Of a DNA stretch of 64,000 nucleotides, positions 52,981 to 62,057 are shown piece by piece (position 1 is the first letter of the stretch; the number at the start of each line of letters is the position of its first letter). The stretch covers positions 134,606 to 198,605 of the forward strand of contig CAUYUJ010017881.1 in NCBI GenBank assembly GCA_963575745.1. Direction: 5' to 3'. The notes beneath the pieces are model-generated. The model saw nothing but the letters and a program-made list of their open reading frames with translations, did no database searches and was not told the DNA's origin. This stretch comes from Prorocentrum cordatum (taxonomy: Eukaryota; Sar; Dinophyceae; Prorocentrales; Prorocentraceae). The position numbers were made by a program, and so were the translations under genes.

Positions 52981-53827
52981 CCTCCTCCTCCTCCTCCTCC
53001 TCCTCCTCCTCGTCCTCCTCCTCCCTTCGCGCTCATCCTCCTCCTCCTCCTCCTCCTCCTCTCTCCTCCTTCTCCTCCTCCTCCTCACTCCTCCTCCGCC
53101 TCCGCCTCCTCCTCGCTCCTCCTCGCCCCTCCTCCTCGCTCCTCCTCGATCCTCCTCGCTCCTTCCTTCGCTCCTGCCTCGCTTCCTCCTACTCCGTCCT
53201 CCTCCTCATCCTCCTCCCTCCTCCTTCGTCCTCCGCCTCCTCCTCTTCCTCCTCCTCCTCCGCCTTCCGCCTCCGCCCCTCATCCTCGCTCTCTCGCGCT
53301 CCTCTCTTCTCGCTCCTCGCCCTCCGCGCCTCGCCCTCTCGCTCCTCGCTCCTCGCTCGCCCTCCTCCTCCTCTTCCTCGCTCCTCCTCCTCCTCCTCCT
53401 CTCCTCCTCTCCTTCCTCTACTCCTCCTCCTCCTCCTCATCCTCCTCCTCCTCCCTGCCTCCGCCTCCTCCTCCGCCCTCTCCTCCTCGCTCATCCTCCT
53501 CCTCCTCCTCCTCCTTCCTCCTCCCCTCCTCCTCCCTCAATCCTCCTCCTCCTTCTCCTCCTCCTGCTCCTCGCTCCTCCCTCCTCGCTCCTCCTCCTTA
53601 TCTTCCCTTCTCCTCCTCTTCCTCCTCTTCCTCCTCCTAATCTTACTCCTCCTCCTCCTCCGCCTCCTCCTCCTCATCATCATCATCAGCATCATCACCA
53701 GCATCACCATCATCGTCATAATCATAATCAACCACATCCTCCTCCTCCTCCTCCTCCTCCTCATCATCATCATCATCAGCATCATCATCATCAAAAGCAT
53801 TACCATCATTGTCATCATCAGCATCAG

Positions 53828-53869
<42 letters not shown>

Positions 53870-53897
53870 AATCATCATCATCATCATCATTAGCATC

Positions 53898-53937
<40 letters not shown>

Positions 53938-54106
53938 TCATCATCATTAGCAGCATCAACATCATCCTCATCCTAATCCTCATCCTAATCCTCATCATCA
54001 TTCTCATCATATTCCTTTTCCTCCTTCTCCTCCTCCTCCTCATAATCATCATCATCATAATCATCATCGTCATCGTCGTCATCATCGTCATCATCGTCAT
54101 CATCAC

Positions 54107-54151
<45 letters not shown>

Positions 54152-54208
54152 CATCCTCATCCTCATCCTCATCCTCATCCTCATCCTCATCCTCTTCCTC
54201 CTCCTTCT

Positions 54209-54242
<34 letters not shown>

Positions 54243-54320
54243 TTTTTCCTCCTCCTCCTCCTCCTCCTCCTCCTCCTCCTCCTCCTCTTCCGCCTCCTCC
54301 TCATCATCATCCTCGCTTCT
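52981..54320. repeat. CTC and ATC compound microsatellite
   Basis: CTCCTC with GCTCCTC variants (52981-53690), then CATCATCAT with AGCATC and CACCACC variants (53676-54140), then CATCCT, TGCTCC and CTC runs to 54310. The two Ile/Ser/Leu polymer frames across it are artefacts. Confidence 0.95.
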
Positions 54321-54865
54321 CCTTTTCTTCCTCCCCCTCCTCGCTCCGGGGCACACCTCCCGAGCCCCCGCGGAAAGGCGCCCGCGGCACAAAAAGCCTT
54401 CGCAGAGGAGGGGGTTTTAAGCCGGGCTCGTCTTTCTCCTGCTGCACTGCCCCACGCGCTTGCCGCACCCGCGCAGAAGTTCTGTTGAGAAGTGGGGGGG
54501 GACCGCCGCGCCGTCGGACCGTGGGGCTTGCACCGCCGAGGCTGGAGCCCACCGAAAATCCGGGTGCCACCAGTGAGCCCACCAAGGGCCCAGACCCCCG
54601 ACGTCGTGATTTTTCTTAGAACGTAGACCCCCAGAGGTCTTGACCCCTTCCCCGGGAGCGGTTTTTCGTCCTGAGTCTCAGTCGTTTATGGAGTCGCTTC
54701 GCTCGTTCCGCCGGCCCAGATTGCCTCGCCGCTTGTGGGCCGTGTTGGGGCTTCTTGGGGGCCTCTGGGAGGCAGTTTTGAGACCTCGTGGGGGCCGTGT
54801 TGGGGCCTCTTGGGGGCCTCTTTTGGGCCCTCGATGCCTGAGCCGCCCGACGAACTGATCCGAGC
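54321..54865. other. No firm gene
   Basis: 54335-54490 is open in several frames on both strands. 54740-54830 is a short tract of GTGTTGGGGCCTCTTGGGGG repeats related to 49600-49700. Confidence 0.35.
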
Positions 54866-55116
54866 TGCGGCCGTTCCTCCTTCTCCTCCTCCTCCTCCTC
54901 CTCCTCCTCCTCCTCCTCCTCCTCCTCCTCCTCCTCCTCCTCCTCCTCCTCCTCCTCCTCCTCCTCCTCCCCCTCCCCCAATATCACTACGTGATGGCAG
55001 AACCTCTAGAATCCTCCCCCTCGCCCTCTTTCGTTGTTGGGCTTTTGAATGGGGGCCTCGACCCCCTAGCGCCGCGCGCCTCCTCCTCCTCGTTATCATC
55101 ATTATCATCATCATCC

Positions 55117-55212
<96 letters not shown>

Positions 55213-55265
55213 GCAACATCCTTAGTACCTCCTCCATCGTTCCTCCTCCTCCTCCTCCTCCTCCG
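54866..55265 (+). repeat. Left arm of a large inverted repeat
   Basis: Order: CTC run, CCCCCAATATCACTACGTGA, GAACCTCTAGAATCCTCC, TTCGTTGTTGGGCTTTTGAA, GCGCCGCGCGCC, ATC run, CATCCTTAGTACCTCCTCCA. The same elements occur in reverse complement and reverse order at 56315-56800. The phrase ATCACTACGTGAT is itself a short hairpin. A third partial copy is at 39573. Confidence 0.9.
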
Positions 55266-56104
55266 CTCTCCTCCTTCTGCACCAGAAAGAGATGGTGAGG
55301 ACAGAGGCGGGACAGCAGCAGCAGCAATCTTGCACGGGTCGGCCTCCTGCTGAGGCCAGCCCACCTGAAAGCCGACCCGGGCCGAGGCGGATGGCGCCAA
55401 CGAGACAGTTGCCACTTCTGCCGCCCCGTGCCCGGGTCGGCGCAGCTGGCGAGTGCAGCTTGGGGGGGGGGGGCAGCCCACATTTTTCCATACCTCCATC
55501 CCACGACTCCGGCAGCCTCGTCTTCTCCGACCCTGGCCCCTTTTTCCCGACGCCAGTTCGGTCCAAATGCGGGACATCACCCGCTGAGAGGCTCGTCTAA
55601 TTCTTACACAGGTCATGCATGTTAATTATACTCGGCAAGCGTGTTGCCACAATGCGATGAGGATTGCATTGACTCGCTATGGTTGTCTTTGTGTCGCTGT
55701 TGCTTGCGATTGTTGGGCGTTTCGGCCCCACCCTGCGGCACCCACACGGAGCATGATGCAGGCCGATGTCCGATGCCATCCATCCCTCCTCGCCGTTATC
55801 CAGGCCTCTAAGGGCAGGCGTGCAAAGTGTCCCCGTCATCGCGTCGTCGCCGCCTTCGCCGTCGCCACCGTGTCGCCCTCGTCGTCGCAATCGTCGTCTT
55901 CGTCTGCGTCCCCCGTCATCGTCATCGCCGCCGTCGGTGCCCCTCGTCGTCGTCGGCGTCGCCCTCGCCGCCATCGCCGCGGCCCTTCTCGTCGTCGTCG
56001 TCGTGGCCGCCGCCGCCGCCGCCGCCGCCGCCTTCGTCCCTGCCGCCGCCTTCGTCCCTGCCGCCGTCCCCCGTCGCCGCGCTCGCCTTCCACGGTATAC
56101 CGAG
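55266..56104. other. Spacer between the inverted repeat arms
   Basis: 55270-55440 has a minus-strand frame (EVATVSLAPSASARVGFQ...) with plausible codon use, but the plus strand is also open. 55850-56060 is a CGTCGTCG/CCGCCG triplet region. No firm gene. Confidence 0.35.
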
Positions 56105-56164
56105 CTGTGCCACCCCACCCTGTTCTGGGAGGACCCCAAGTGCCCAGCGAGGCAGCCGGGCCAG
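56105..56164 (+). CDS. Candidate exon, possibly 3' part of the PCIF1-like gene
   Basis: A long pyrimidine-rich stretch ends CCGAG at 56104. Twenty codons follow (LCHPTLFWEDPKC...), ending CAG before a GC-type donor. In PCIF1 proteins a late conserved block reads HNTAVLFLQNDP, which HPTLFWEDP resembles loosely. The match is short and the start is uncertain because AG dinucleotides are scarce upstream. It lies in the loop of the large inverted repeat. Confidence 0.35.
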
Positions 56165-56229
56165 GCGCGGGCGCGAGCGCGGGCGAGGGGGGGAAGAGGG
56201 AGGAAAGAAGAAACACAAAAAAGTGGTGA

Positions 56230-56334
56230 GGAACGAGGGAGGAGGGACGAAGGATGAGGAGGCGGAGGAGGAGCAGCAGGAGGAGGGGAGGAGGAAGAGA
56301 AGGATGAGGAGGATGAACGATGGAGGAGGTACTA

Positions 56335-56370
<36 letters not shown>

Positions 56371-56438
56371 CTGATGCTGATGCTGATGCTGATGCTGATG
56401 CTGATGCTGATGCTGATGCTGATGCTGATGCTGATGCT

Positions 56439-56469
<31 letters not shown>

Positions 56470-56554
56470 TTGCTGCTGATGATGATGATGCTGATGATGA
56501 TGCTGATGATGATGTTGATGATGCTGATGCTGATGCTGATGCTGATGCTGATGC

Positions 56555-56608
<54 letters not shown>

Positions 56609-56800
56609 GGAGGAGGAGGAGGAGGAGGAGGAGGAGGAGGAGGAGGCGCGCGGCGCCAGGGGAGTCGAGGCACCCATTCAAAAGCCCAACAACGAAAGAG
56701 GGCGAGGGGGAGGATTCTAGAGGTTCTGCCATCACGTAGTGATATTGGGGGAGGGGGAGGAGGAGGAGGAGGAGGAGGAGGAGGAGGAGGAGGAGGAGGA
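56230..56800 (-). repeat. Right arm of the large inverted repeat
   Basis: From GGAGGAGGTACTAAGGATGA through a GAT/GCT run, a GAG run, GGCGCGCGGCGCC, TTCAAAAGCCCAACAACGAA, GGATTCTAGAGGTTC and TCACGTAGTGATATTGGGGG to a final AGG run. It is the reverse complement of 54866-55265 with a longer triplet zone that includes GATGCT steps. Confidence 0.9.
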
Positions 56801-57640
56801 ACAGCACAAGGAAAAGGCAGAGGGAGGGAGGAAGAGAAGGCGGAGGCCTGGGGAGCATGAGGCTCTGCAGGGACGCGTCGCGCGGCGCCGAAGTCGCACA
56901 CCTCTGAAGGGCGCTCGCCTCGGAAGGGCCGCCCCACGGGCTCGCCCCAGGATCGCGGCGCGGGGCGGGCGGCCGGACAGCGGCGGGGCGGCCGGACACC
57001 CGCTGCACGGGCCGCGCGGCGCACGCGCTCCGCGCTCGCGCCGCACCGCCAGGCCGCAAGCGGACGAGCAAGCACGGAAGCGAGCGTGGCATGGCAGGGA
57101 TGGGGGGTCCCGCACGGGGATCCGTGGCCCCGCACCCTGCCTCGGGCCTCGGCCGAGCCACTTCCGGGATCGGTCGGAGGCAGAGGGCGTGGGGGCGGGA
57201 TCCTCCTGCGAGTCGGCTCGCCCCTCGTCGGCGGGGCGGCGTCCAGCCAGGAAGAGCCCACGGTGGCGAATGGTGCACTGGCTCACTGTGCGGGGATCGG
57301 CGAGGGGGCAATCCAGGAGCGTGTGCCCCGCCACCCTGTCTCGCTTGCCGTGGTACGCCCACCTGTGCCCGTTGTGGGCGTGACCTTTCCGCAGATCTCT
57401 GCTCTCTCCTGGCTCCTGTCGTGGACGCAGCGCATGCGAAGCCAATCTGTGATCACGCGTGCGCTTCCCTTTTTCGCACTCAGCTTGGAATTCATCCGCG
57501 TCTGAGTGCCCTCCGCCTCCTCCCGTCCTTCCCGCCCGCCTCGTCTGTCTAGTTCCGCCTTTTTGAACGCCGGCCAGTTAGCGTATCGGTCGTCCCGATC
57601 GCCAGCCCGCTGGAGCAGCACTCCCGCCCCGCCGCCGACA
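56801..57640. other. GC-rich DNA, no firm gene
   Basis: Open frames on both strands reflect composition. No motif or convincing splice-bounded exon. Confidence 0.35.
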
Positions 57641-57649
57641 CAAACACAG

Positions 57650-57892
57650 TGCTTCCCTCTCCGAGCTCGAGCGTGCCGACGCCGCGATCGCCTCGATCCA
57701 CGTGGGCGCAACGTCACGGCGGGACAGCGCCCGTGGAGGACCTGTCGCTCGCCGGGGGCCTCCGGAGTACCCCCCGAGAGGCCCCCGGCGAGCGCCAGCG
57801 GGCCCGAGGACCTGTCGAGACACTGGAGGGGCACCTTCTGGCCAGGGCCGCTCCCCTGCGACTTCCTGGGGCGCCCTCCAGAGGAGGGAAAG
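57650..57892 (+). CDS. Coding-like stretch with uncertain frame
   Basis: CAAACACAG precedes a frame reading SASLSELERADAAIASIHVG in strongly G/C-ending codons. Nearer the right end a different frame (GPEDLSRHWRGTFWPG... to EEGK) is equally coding-like and runs to AAAG|GTGGCC at 57892. Either a short intron lies within or one frame is false. The donor at 57893 coincides with the left end of the repeated element described next. Confidence 0.35.
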
Positions 57893-58061
57893 GTGGCCCA
57901 CACCTCTACCCTCTCCCCGTTTTCCCCCTGTTGGGCCTCCTGGGCCTCCCTCGTCGCCACCGCTGGGATTCGCCTCGAAGTCCTGGTCAGAACGCACCCC
58001 AGGAGAGAGGTCCGGGGAGCAGCGGTATCGGTACCTCTTGGTCTCCCCAGTCTTGGGCCCT
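57893..58061 (+). mobile_element. Introner-like element, family H copy 1
   Basis: Starts GTGGCCCACACCTCTACCCT and ends GCGGTATCGGTACCTC...CTCCCCAG, so it begins with a GT donor and ends with an AG acceptor. The same ~160 bp recur at 58529-58690, also starting at a donor. Terminal words CCATACC / GGTATNGG are inverted. Two introns opening with one element is the signature of introners. Confidence 0.55.
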
Positions 58062-58169
58062 CCCGGCTGCGGCTTCCCGAGTCTTCCGGGAGCTTCGTAG
58101 GGGCCTCATGGAGCCTCCTTCGGGCGGGGCCAGGGCGAGGGTAACTCCGTTCCAGACTTATCCCCGCCC

Positions 58170-58335
58170 GATTTGGGAGGAGGAGGAGGAGGAGGCAGAG
58201 GAGGAGGAGGAGGAGGCAGAGGAGGAGGAGGAGGAGGAGCAGGAGGAGGAGGAGGAGGAGGAGGAGGAGAGGAGGAGCAGGGAGGAGGAGGAGCAGGAGA
58301 AGGAGGAGGAGGAGGAGGAGGAGGAGGAGGTCCTC
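58170..58335. repeat. GAG purine tract
   Basis: GGAGGAGGAGGCAGAGG and GGAGCAGGAGG steps. Confidence 0.9.
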
Positions 58336-58441
58336 GTCCTCGTTTCGTCATGCTCCTGGGGCGTCCTGGGGGCCCACCCGAGGCCTGGGGCCCAGGGGCC
58401 ACGCTCATGTGGCGACCTCATGGCGGCGCCCGCCCGAGCAG

Positions 58442-58528
58442 GCGGAGGAGGACCCCGCCGTGGCCCTGAAGCTCGCGGAGGCGGCGTCGCCTTCCCCCCT
58501 TCGCCGCCACTCCTCGGAGGAGGAACAG
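58442..58528 (+). CDS. Candidate internal exon of unknown gene
   Basis: CCCGAGCAG precedes 29 codons beginning AEEDPAVALKLAEAAS and ending RRHSSEEEQ. The donor CAG|GTACCC follows. Almost every third base is G or C. The exon is phase 0 in and out. The following intron starts directly with element family H. No domain is recognised. It may be the C-terminal extension of the PCIF1-like gene or a separate gene. Confidence 0.5.
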
Positions 58529-58690
58529 GTACCCATACCTCTACCCTTGCCTCGTTTTCCCCTTTTTGGGCCTCTTGGGCGGCCCTCGTCGCCACCGCTG
58601 GATTCGCCCCGGAATTCTTCTCAGAGCGCGCCCCCAGGAGAGGTCCGGGGAGTAGCGGTATTGGTACTTTCTGGTCTCCCAAATTCTTGT
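58529..58690 (+). mobile_element. Introner-like element, family H copy 2
   Basis: GTACCCATACCTCTACCCTT at the left, CGTCGCCACCGCTGGATTCG in the middle and AGCGGTATTGGTACTTTCTG at the right match 57893-58061. It begins exactly at the donor of the exon ending at 58528. Confidence 0.55.
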
Positions 58691-58734
58691 CCTCCGGTGT
58701 GTACGGTCGGACCGAGATAAAAGGCGGACAGGAC

Positions 58735-58835
58735 CGTCTTGGAGGCCATCTTGGGCGTCTTGGAGGTCTCCTGGGCCGCATTCGGGCCCTCTCGGGGCCG
58801 TCGGGGGTCTCTCGGGCCGTCTCGGGGACCATCCC
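58735..58835 (-). repeat. GGCCGTCTTGG-type repeat tract
   Basis: GACCGTCTTGGAGGCCATCT, GGGCCCTCTCGGGGCCGTC and similar words; same family as 37250-37815. Confidence 0.65.
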
Positions 58836-59375
58836 GTAGGCGGGCTGACAGTGACCCGGTGCCCGAACGCCAACCCCAAATACCAATGGCGCATGATGAG
58901 CCAATTTCCGCCACCACTACCATATGCAGGACGGGGGAGAAGGGAGGTTTGCGAGGTCCTCCTCCTCTCCTCCTCCTTTCCCTCCTCCCTCTCCTACCTG
59001 CGGTAGTCGTGGTGGACAATCGGCCCAGCAGCGCACTTCCAGGTGCCCGCCCAAGACTCCCAACGAGACTGGACCAGCGCATATTACCACCTGCCTTCGG
59101 AACCGGGCCAGGAAAGAGAACGCGGTCGGCCGCCAAGCACCAGCGTTGGCAATCATCTCGTTTCCCAACCGCATGCTAGAAGGATCAAGTGGATGTTGCG
59201 GGATGCCGTGCTCGGCACCTGCGTCGGATCTAGAAGAGTGGGCCGCGTTGGGGCGAGAGCGCCGTTCTGAACGGCAGGAGCACAACGCCGACCCGAAAAT
59301 GAGGCCCACGCTGAAGCGAGAACACCAATTTGAAACACCAGAAACAAACGGATGGCTAAAACACCTCGGACATAC
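58836..59375. other. No firm gene
   Basis: 59050-59230 has a plus-strand frame (DSQRDWTSAYYHLPSEPGQ...) with mixed codon use. 59290-59340 resembles the 53-bp repeat at 25956. Nothing decisive. Confidence 0.3.
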
Positions 59376-59379
59376 CTAG

Positions 59380-59690
59380 GACGACAACAACGACGACGAC
59401 GACGACAACAGCAACACCAACAACAGCAGCAGCAACAACAACAGCAACGACAACAGCAACAACAACAACAACAACAACAACAGCAACAAACCACAATGGT
59501 GCTAGAAATCCGGTGTAAAAACAAGACGCGAGGGAGAGGAGCGTAGGGCTCATAATGTGTCCTTGTAAACGGAGGACGAGGAGGAGAAGGAGACGGAGGA
59601 CGAGGAGGGGGCTGGGGAGGAGAAGGAGGAGGGGGCGGTGGAGGAGGAGGAGGAGGAGGAGCAGGAGGAGGAGGAGGAGGAGGAGGAGCA
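59380..59690. repeat. CAA/CAG/GAC repeat and GAG tract
   Basis: ACGACGACAACAGCAACAAC steps (59380-59490) read as poly-Gln in one frame. GGAGGAGGA runs occupy 59570-59690. Confidence 0.85.
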
Positions 59691-59691
59691 G

Positions 59692-59843
59692 GGGAGAATA
59701 TGGCCGACGTCGAGGCTGAGGCCATCGGCTCCCACGCCCGCGAGCGGGCCAGATCCCGCGGAGTGGCTCGCGAGGAGCTGCTCCCCGATGGGCCCCGACG
59801 AGCCGACGCCGCCCTTCTCGGTGGCTTCCCCCCGCCTCCCTAG
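59692..59843 (+). CDS. Candidate exon, terminal or internal
   Basis: GAGGAGCAG precedes a frame reading GENMADVEAEAIGSHARERA and REELLPDGPRRADAALLG. It reaches TAG at 59841, or alternatively a donor G|GTGGCT at 59820. With the donor, one base remains over and joins in frame to the stretch starting at 60304. Third positions favour G or C. No domain is recognised. An ATG at 59700 could also be a start codon. Confidence 0.45.
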
Positions 59844-60048
59844 CCTGCCTTTGTTTTCCAAACATCTCCTGCATGTGATTGGGTACGGCTCGCTCTGAGC
59901 GGGCTCGGCTGCTCCCTCCCTCCCGCCGCCGCCGGGCGCCTCCTCCCTCCCCTCCCGCATGGTGGCCTAATTCGCGTTTCGTGCACCAACCGACGCCCTT
60001 TCGCCAGCGCCGTGACTCTGCCTAGCCGCCGACGCAAAAGTGATTGGG

Positions 60049-60268
60049 TACGGTCGGGAATTTTTGCTTAACGTATCGCTGCGGCGGCCCCGGCGACACG
60101 CCGTGCCCTGCGAGCGGATAGCGTGTCGCTCCGCTCCGCGGGGCGGGAGGTCGGGAAAAGCTCGGGATGTTGTCGCCTGGGGGCTGAGAAGTGGGCAGCA
60201 CGTCGCGCCGAGGCGTGGTGGGCTGGAACCCGCGGAGCGGCACGCTGCCCAAAGGTTCCCGACCTCAG
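60049..60268 (+). mobile_element. Foldback element, family E copy 2
   Basis: GTACGGTCGGGAATTTTTGC at the left is mirrored by AGGTTCCCGACCTCAG at the right. GCGACACGCCGTGCCC and GGCGTGGTGGGCTGGAAC lie inside. It begins GT and ends AG. GTGATTGGGTACGG occurs both here (60041) and 166 bp upstream (59875). A near copy follows at 60447 and a reverse-strand, interrupted copy lies at 27860. Confidence 0.6.
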
Positions 60269-60303
60269 CCCCCGAACTGCTCTAGAGCTAGAGAGGAGGG
60301 GAG

Positions 60304-60446
60304 GAGATGGAGCACGGAGCGGACGAGGAGGGGCTCAGTTGCGCCGACTCGGCGGCCGCCTGTCCCGCGCAGGCCAGCGGGCCCCTCCGAGAGAGCCGAT
60401 GACGTCCACGGCCGAGTCCAGAAAGCCGCGCGGACCTCCGCTTACG
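60304..60446 (+). CDS. Candidate exon of unknown gene
   Basis: Following GGGGAG, a frame continues from the exon ending at 59820 (phase 1) and ends EPMTSTAESRKPRGPPLT before the donor ACG|GTAGGG. Another frame from ATG 60307 reads MEHGADEEGLSCADSAAAC to a stop at 60402, so the frame is not settled. The donor coincides with the first base of the second family E element. Confidence 0.35.
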
Positions 60447-60667
60447 GTAGGGAGCGTTTGCTCAGCGTGTCGCGGCGGCGGCCCCAGCGACACGCTGTGC
60501 CTTGCCATGCAAGCGGATCGCGTGTGGCTCCGCTCCGCGGGGCCGACAGCTCTGAAAGACGGGACTTCGACGCCTGGGAACCGCGACGTGGATAGCGTGT
60601 CCCACCGAGGCGTGGTGGGCCAGAACCTGAGGAGCGACGCGCTATCCAAGAGCTCCCGACCCCAAGT
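60447..60667 (+). mobile_element. Foldback element, family E copy 3
   Basis: Same internal landmarks as 60049-60268 (AGCGACACGCTGTGCC, GGATCGCGTGTGGCTCCGCT, GAGGCGTGGTGGGCCAGAAC). It starts GTAGGGAGCGTTTGC and ends CTCCCGACCCCAAG, again GT...AG. The two copies are 221 and 220 bp long and about 400 bp apart. Confidence 0.6.
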
Positions 60668-61455
60668 TGATTGAGTGTTGTGTTGCTCGACCTCGATCGC
60701 TTCATCGAGGCTCGGCGGATCCTGACGCAGAGCAGCGCAAACCCGATTGGTACCCACCAGGTAGGGTCTCCGACCGATGCAAAGAGATCGACATCGTCCT
60801 GCCGCTCTCCAACTTTTTGGGGGGAGGGGCATGGGCTTGGGCGACCACGCACGCACCATCAGCTTTCCCGTGCTTCCTCCTCCTTCCCTCCCTTCGTGGC
60901 CCCTCTTCCTTCCAGTGCCAGCTCGTTTGCGGTGCGCGGACGCATGCGGCCACCTGCGGCGCGTTCGATCCCACGTCTTGCCGCTCTCCAACTACCTCCT
61001 TGCGCGCTGCCAAAATACCCGTTGCCGTGTGCCCCTGTTGTGGCACGAGGGAAGCGGGTCCTGAGGGAGGCGGGCCTTGGAACCAAGGGCCTTCCCCTGG
61101 GACCGGCTCTTCATCCCGAGCCGTGCTCTAGTGGACCCAGTCGGGTGAGCCTTCATCAAAGCCTCGGTGGACCTCCGCGGCCCTATCATCAACGTGATCC
61201 CGTCCGGATGTCGTCCAGATTTCGACCACCCTTCTTCACCCGTTCGTCCAGATTTCGTCCAGATTTCGTCCAGATGTCCACCATCCGACGAAATCTGGAT
61301 GTGATCGCCCGAGCCACGAGGACCTTGGGGACCCTTCTGAGGCTCCCATGAAGAACCACACAACAGGGCCCCTCGGGGGCCCGAAGGGGGCCGGAAAGCG
61401 GAAGACGGCACCAGGGCCAGTTTTTGTTTCTCGGGACGTGTTTGCTTCGTGGCGG
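60668..61455. other. No firm gene; short inverted and direct repeats
   Basis: TTGCCGCTCTCCAACT-type phrases occur twice (60800 and 60980). 61225-61305 has tandem TCGTCCAGATT words followed by GACGAAATCTGGA, forming a hairpin. No gene is recognised. Confidence 0.4.
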
Positions 61456-61459
61456 CTCG

Positions 61460-61805
61460 ATGCCGTTGTTGCTGTTGCTGCGGCTGCTGCTGTTGTTAAT
61501 GATGATGATGAGGAGGAGGAGGAGGATGAGGATGAGGATGCTGCTGCTACTGCTGCTGCTGACGATGATGTTGCTTCTGTTGGGGTTGGTGTTGTTATGA
61601 TTGTTGTTGTTGTTGATGGTGTTGCTGTTGTTGTTATCGATCATGGTGATGCTGCTGTTGTTGTTGTCGTTGTCGTTGTCGTTGTTGTTGGGGTGGTGTC
61701 GACGTTGTTGTTGCTATTGTGGTTGTGGTTGTGGTTGCTGTTGTTGTTGTTGTTGGTTTTGTTGTGGGTGTGGTTGTTGTTGCTGTGGTTGTTGTTGTTG
61801 TCCCC
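61460..61805. repeat. TGTTGC / GTTGTT microsatellite
   Basis: GTTGTTGCTGTTGTTG and TGGTTGTGGTTG steps with a GATGAGGAGGAG insert near 61505. Leu/Val polymer frames are artefacts. Confidence 0.9.
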
Positions 61806-61829
61806 TTCCTTCCATCGGTCACATACACG

Positions 61830-61952
61830 ATGCAGGTACGAAAGATATCCCTCCCAATAAGGGGCACGATCGAAGACGAAGAGGACGAGTATCGAGGGTT
61901 CGTGATACACGTGTTTGATGGCACGCGTGCAGATAAGAGCGAACAGTCTTAG
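61830..61952 (+). CDS. Short reading frame between microsatellites
   Basis: An ATG-started 40-codon frame (MQVRKISLPIRGTIEDEEDE...YRGFVIHVFDGT) ends in TAG. Its amino-acid make-up is protein-like and differs from the repeats around it. Third positions are not G/C-biased, unlike the other exons here. It could be a remnant of an element or chance. Confidence 0.25.
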   Translation: MQVRKISLPIRGTIEDEEDEYRGFVIHVFDGTRADKSEQS

Positions 61953-61964
61953 CATGATGGTTAC

Positions 61965-62035
61965 TGTTGTTCGTGTTGCTGTTACTGTTATTGTTGCTAT
62001 TGCTGTTGCTGTTGCTATTGCTGTTGTTGTTGTTG
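61965..62035. repeat. TGTTGC microsatellite
   Basis: TTGCTGTTACTGTTATTGTTGC steps leading into the large tandem array. Confidence 0.9.
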
Positions 62036-62057
62036 ATCAATGTTGATTACCAAACAA

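Noticed and set aside
51551-53893. 780-codon plus-strand frame
   Set aside because: It runs through the 100-N gap and CTC/ATC repeats. Only 52220-52308 within it looks like an exon.
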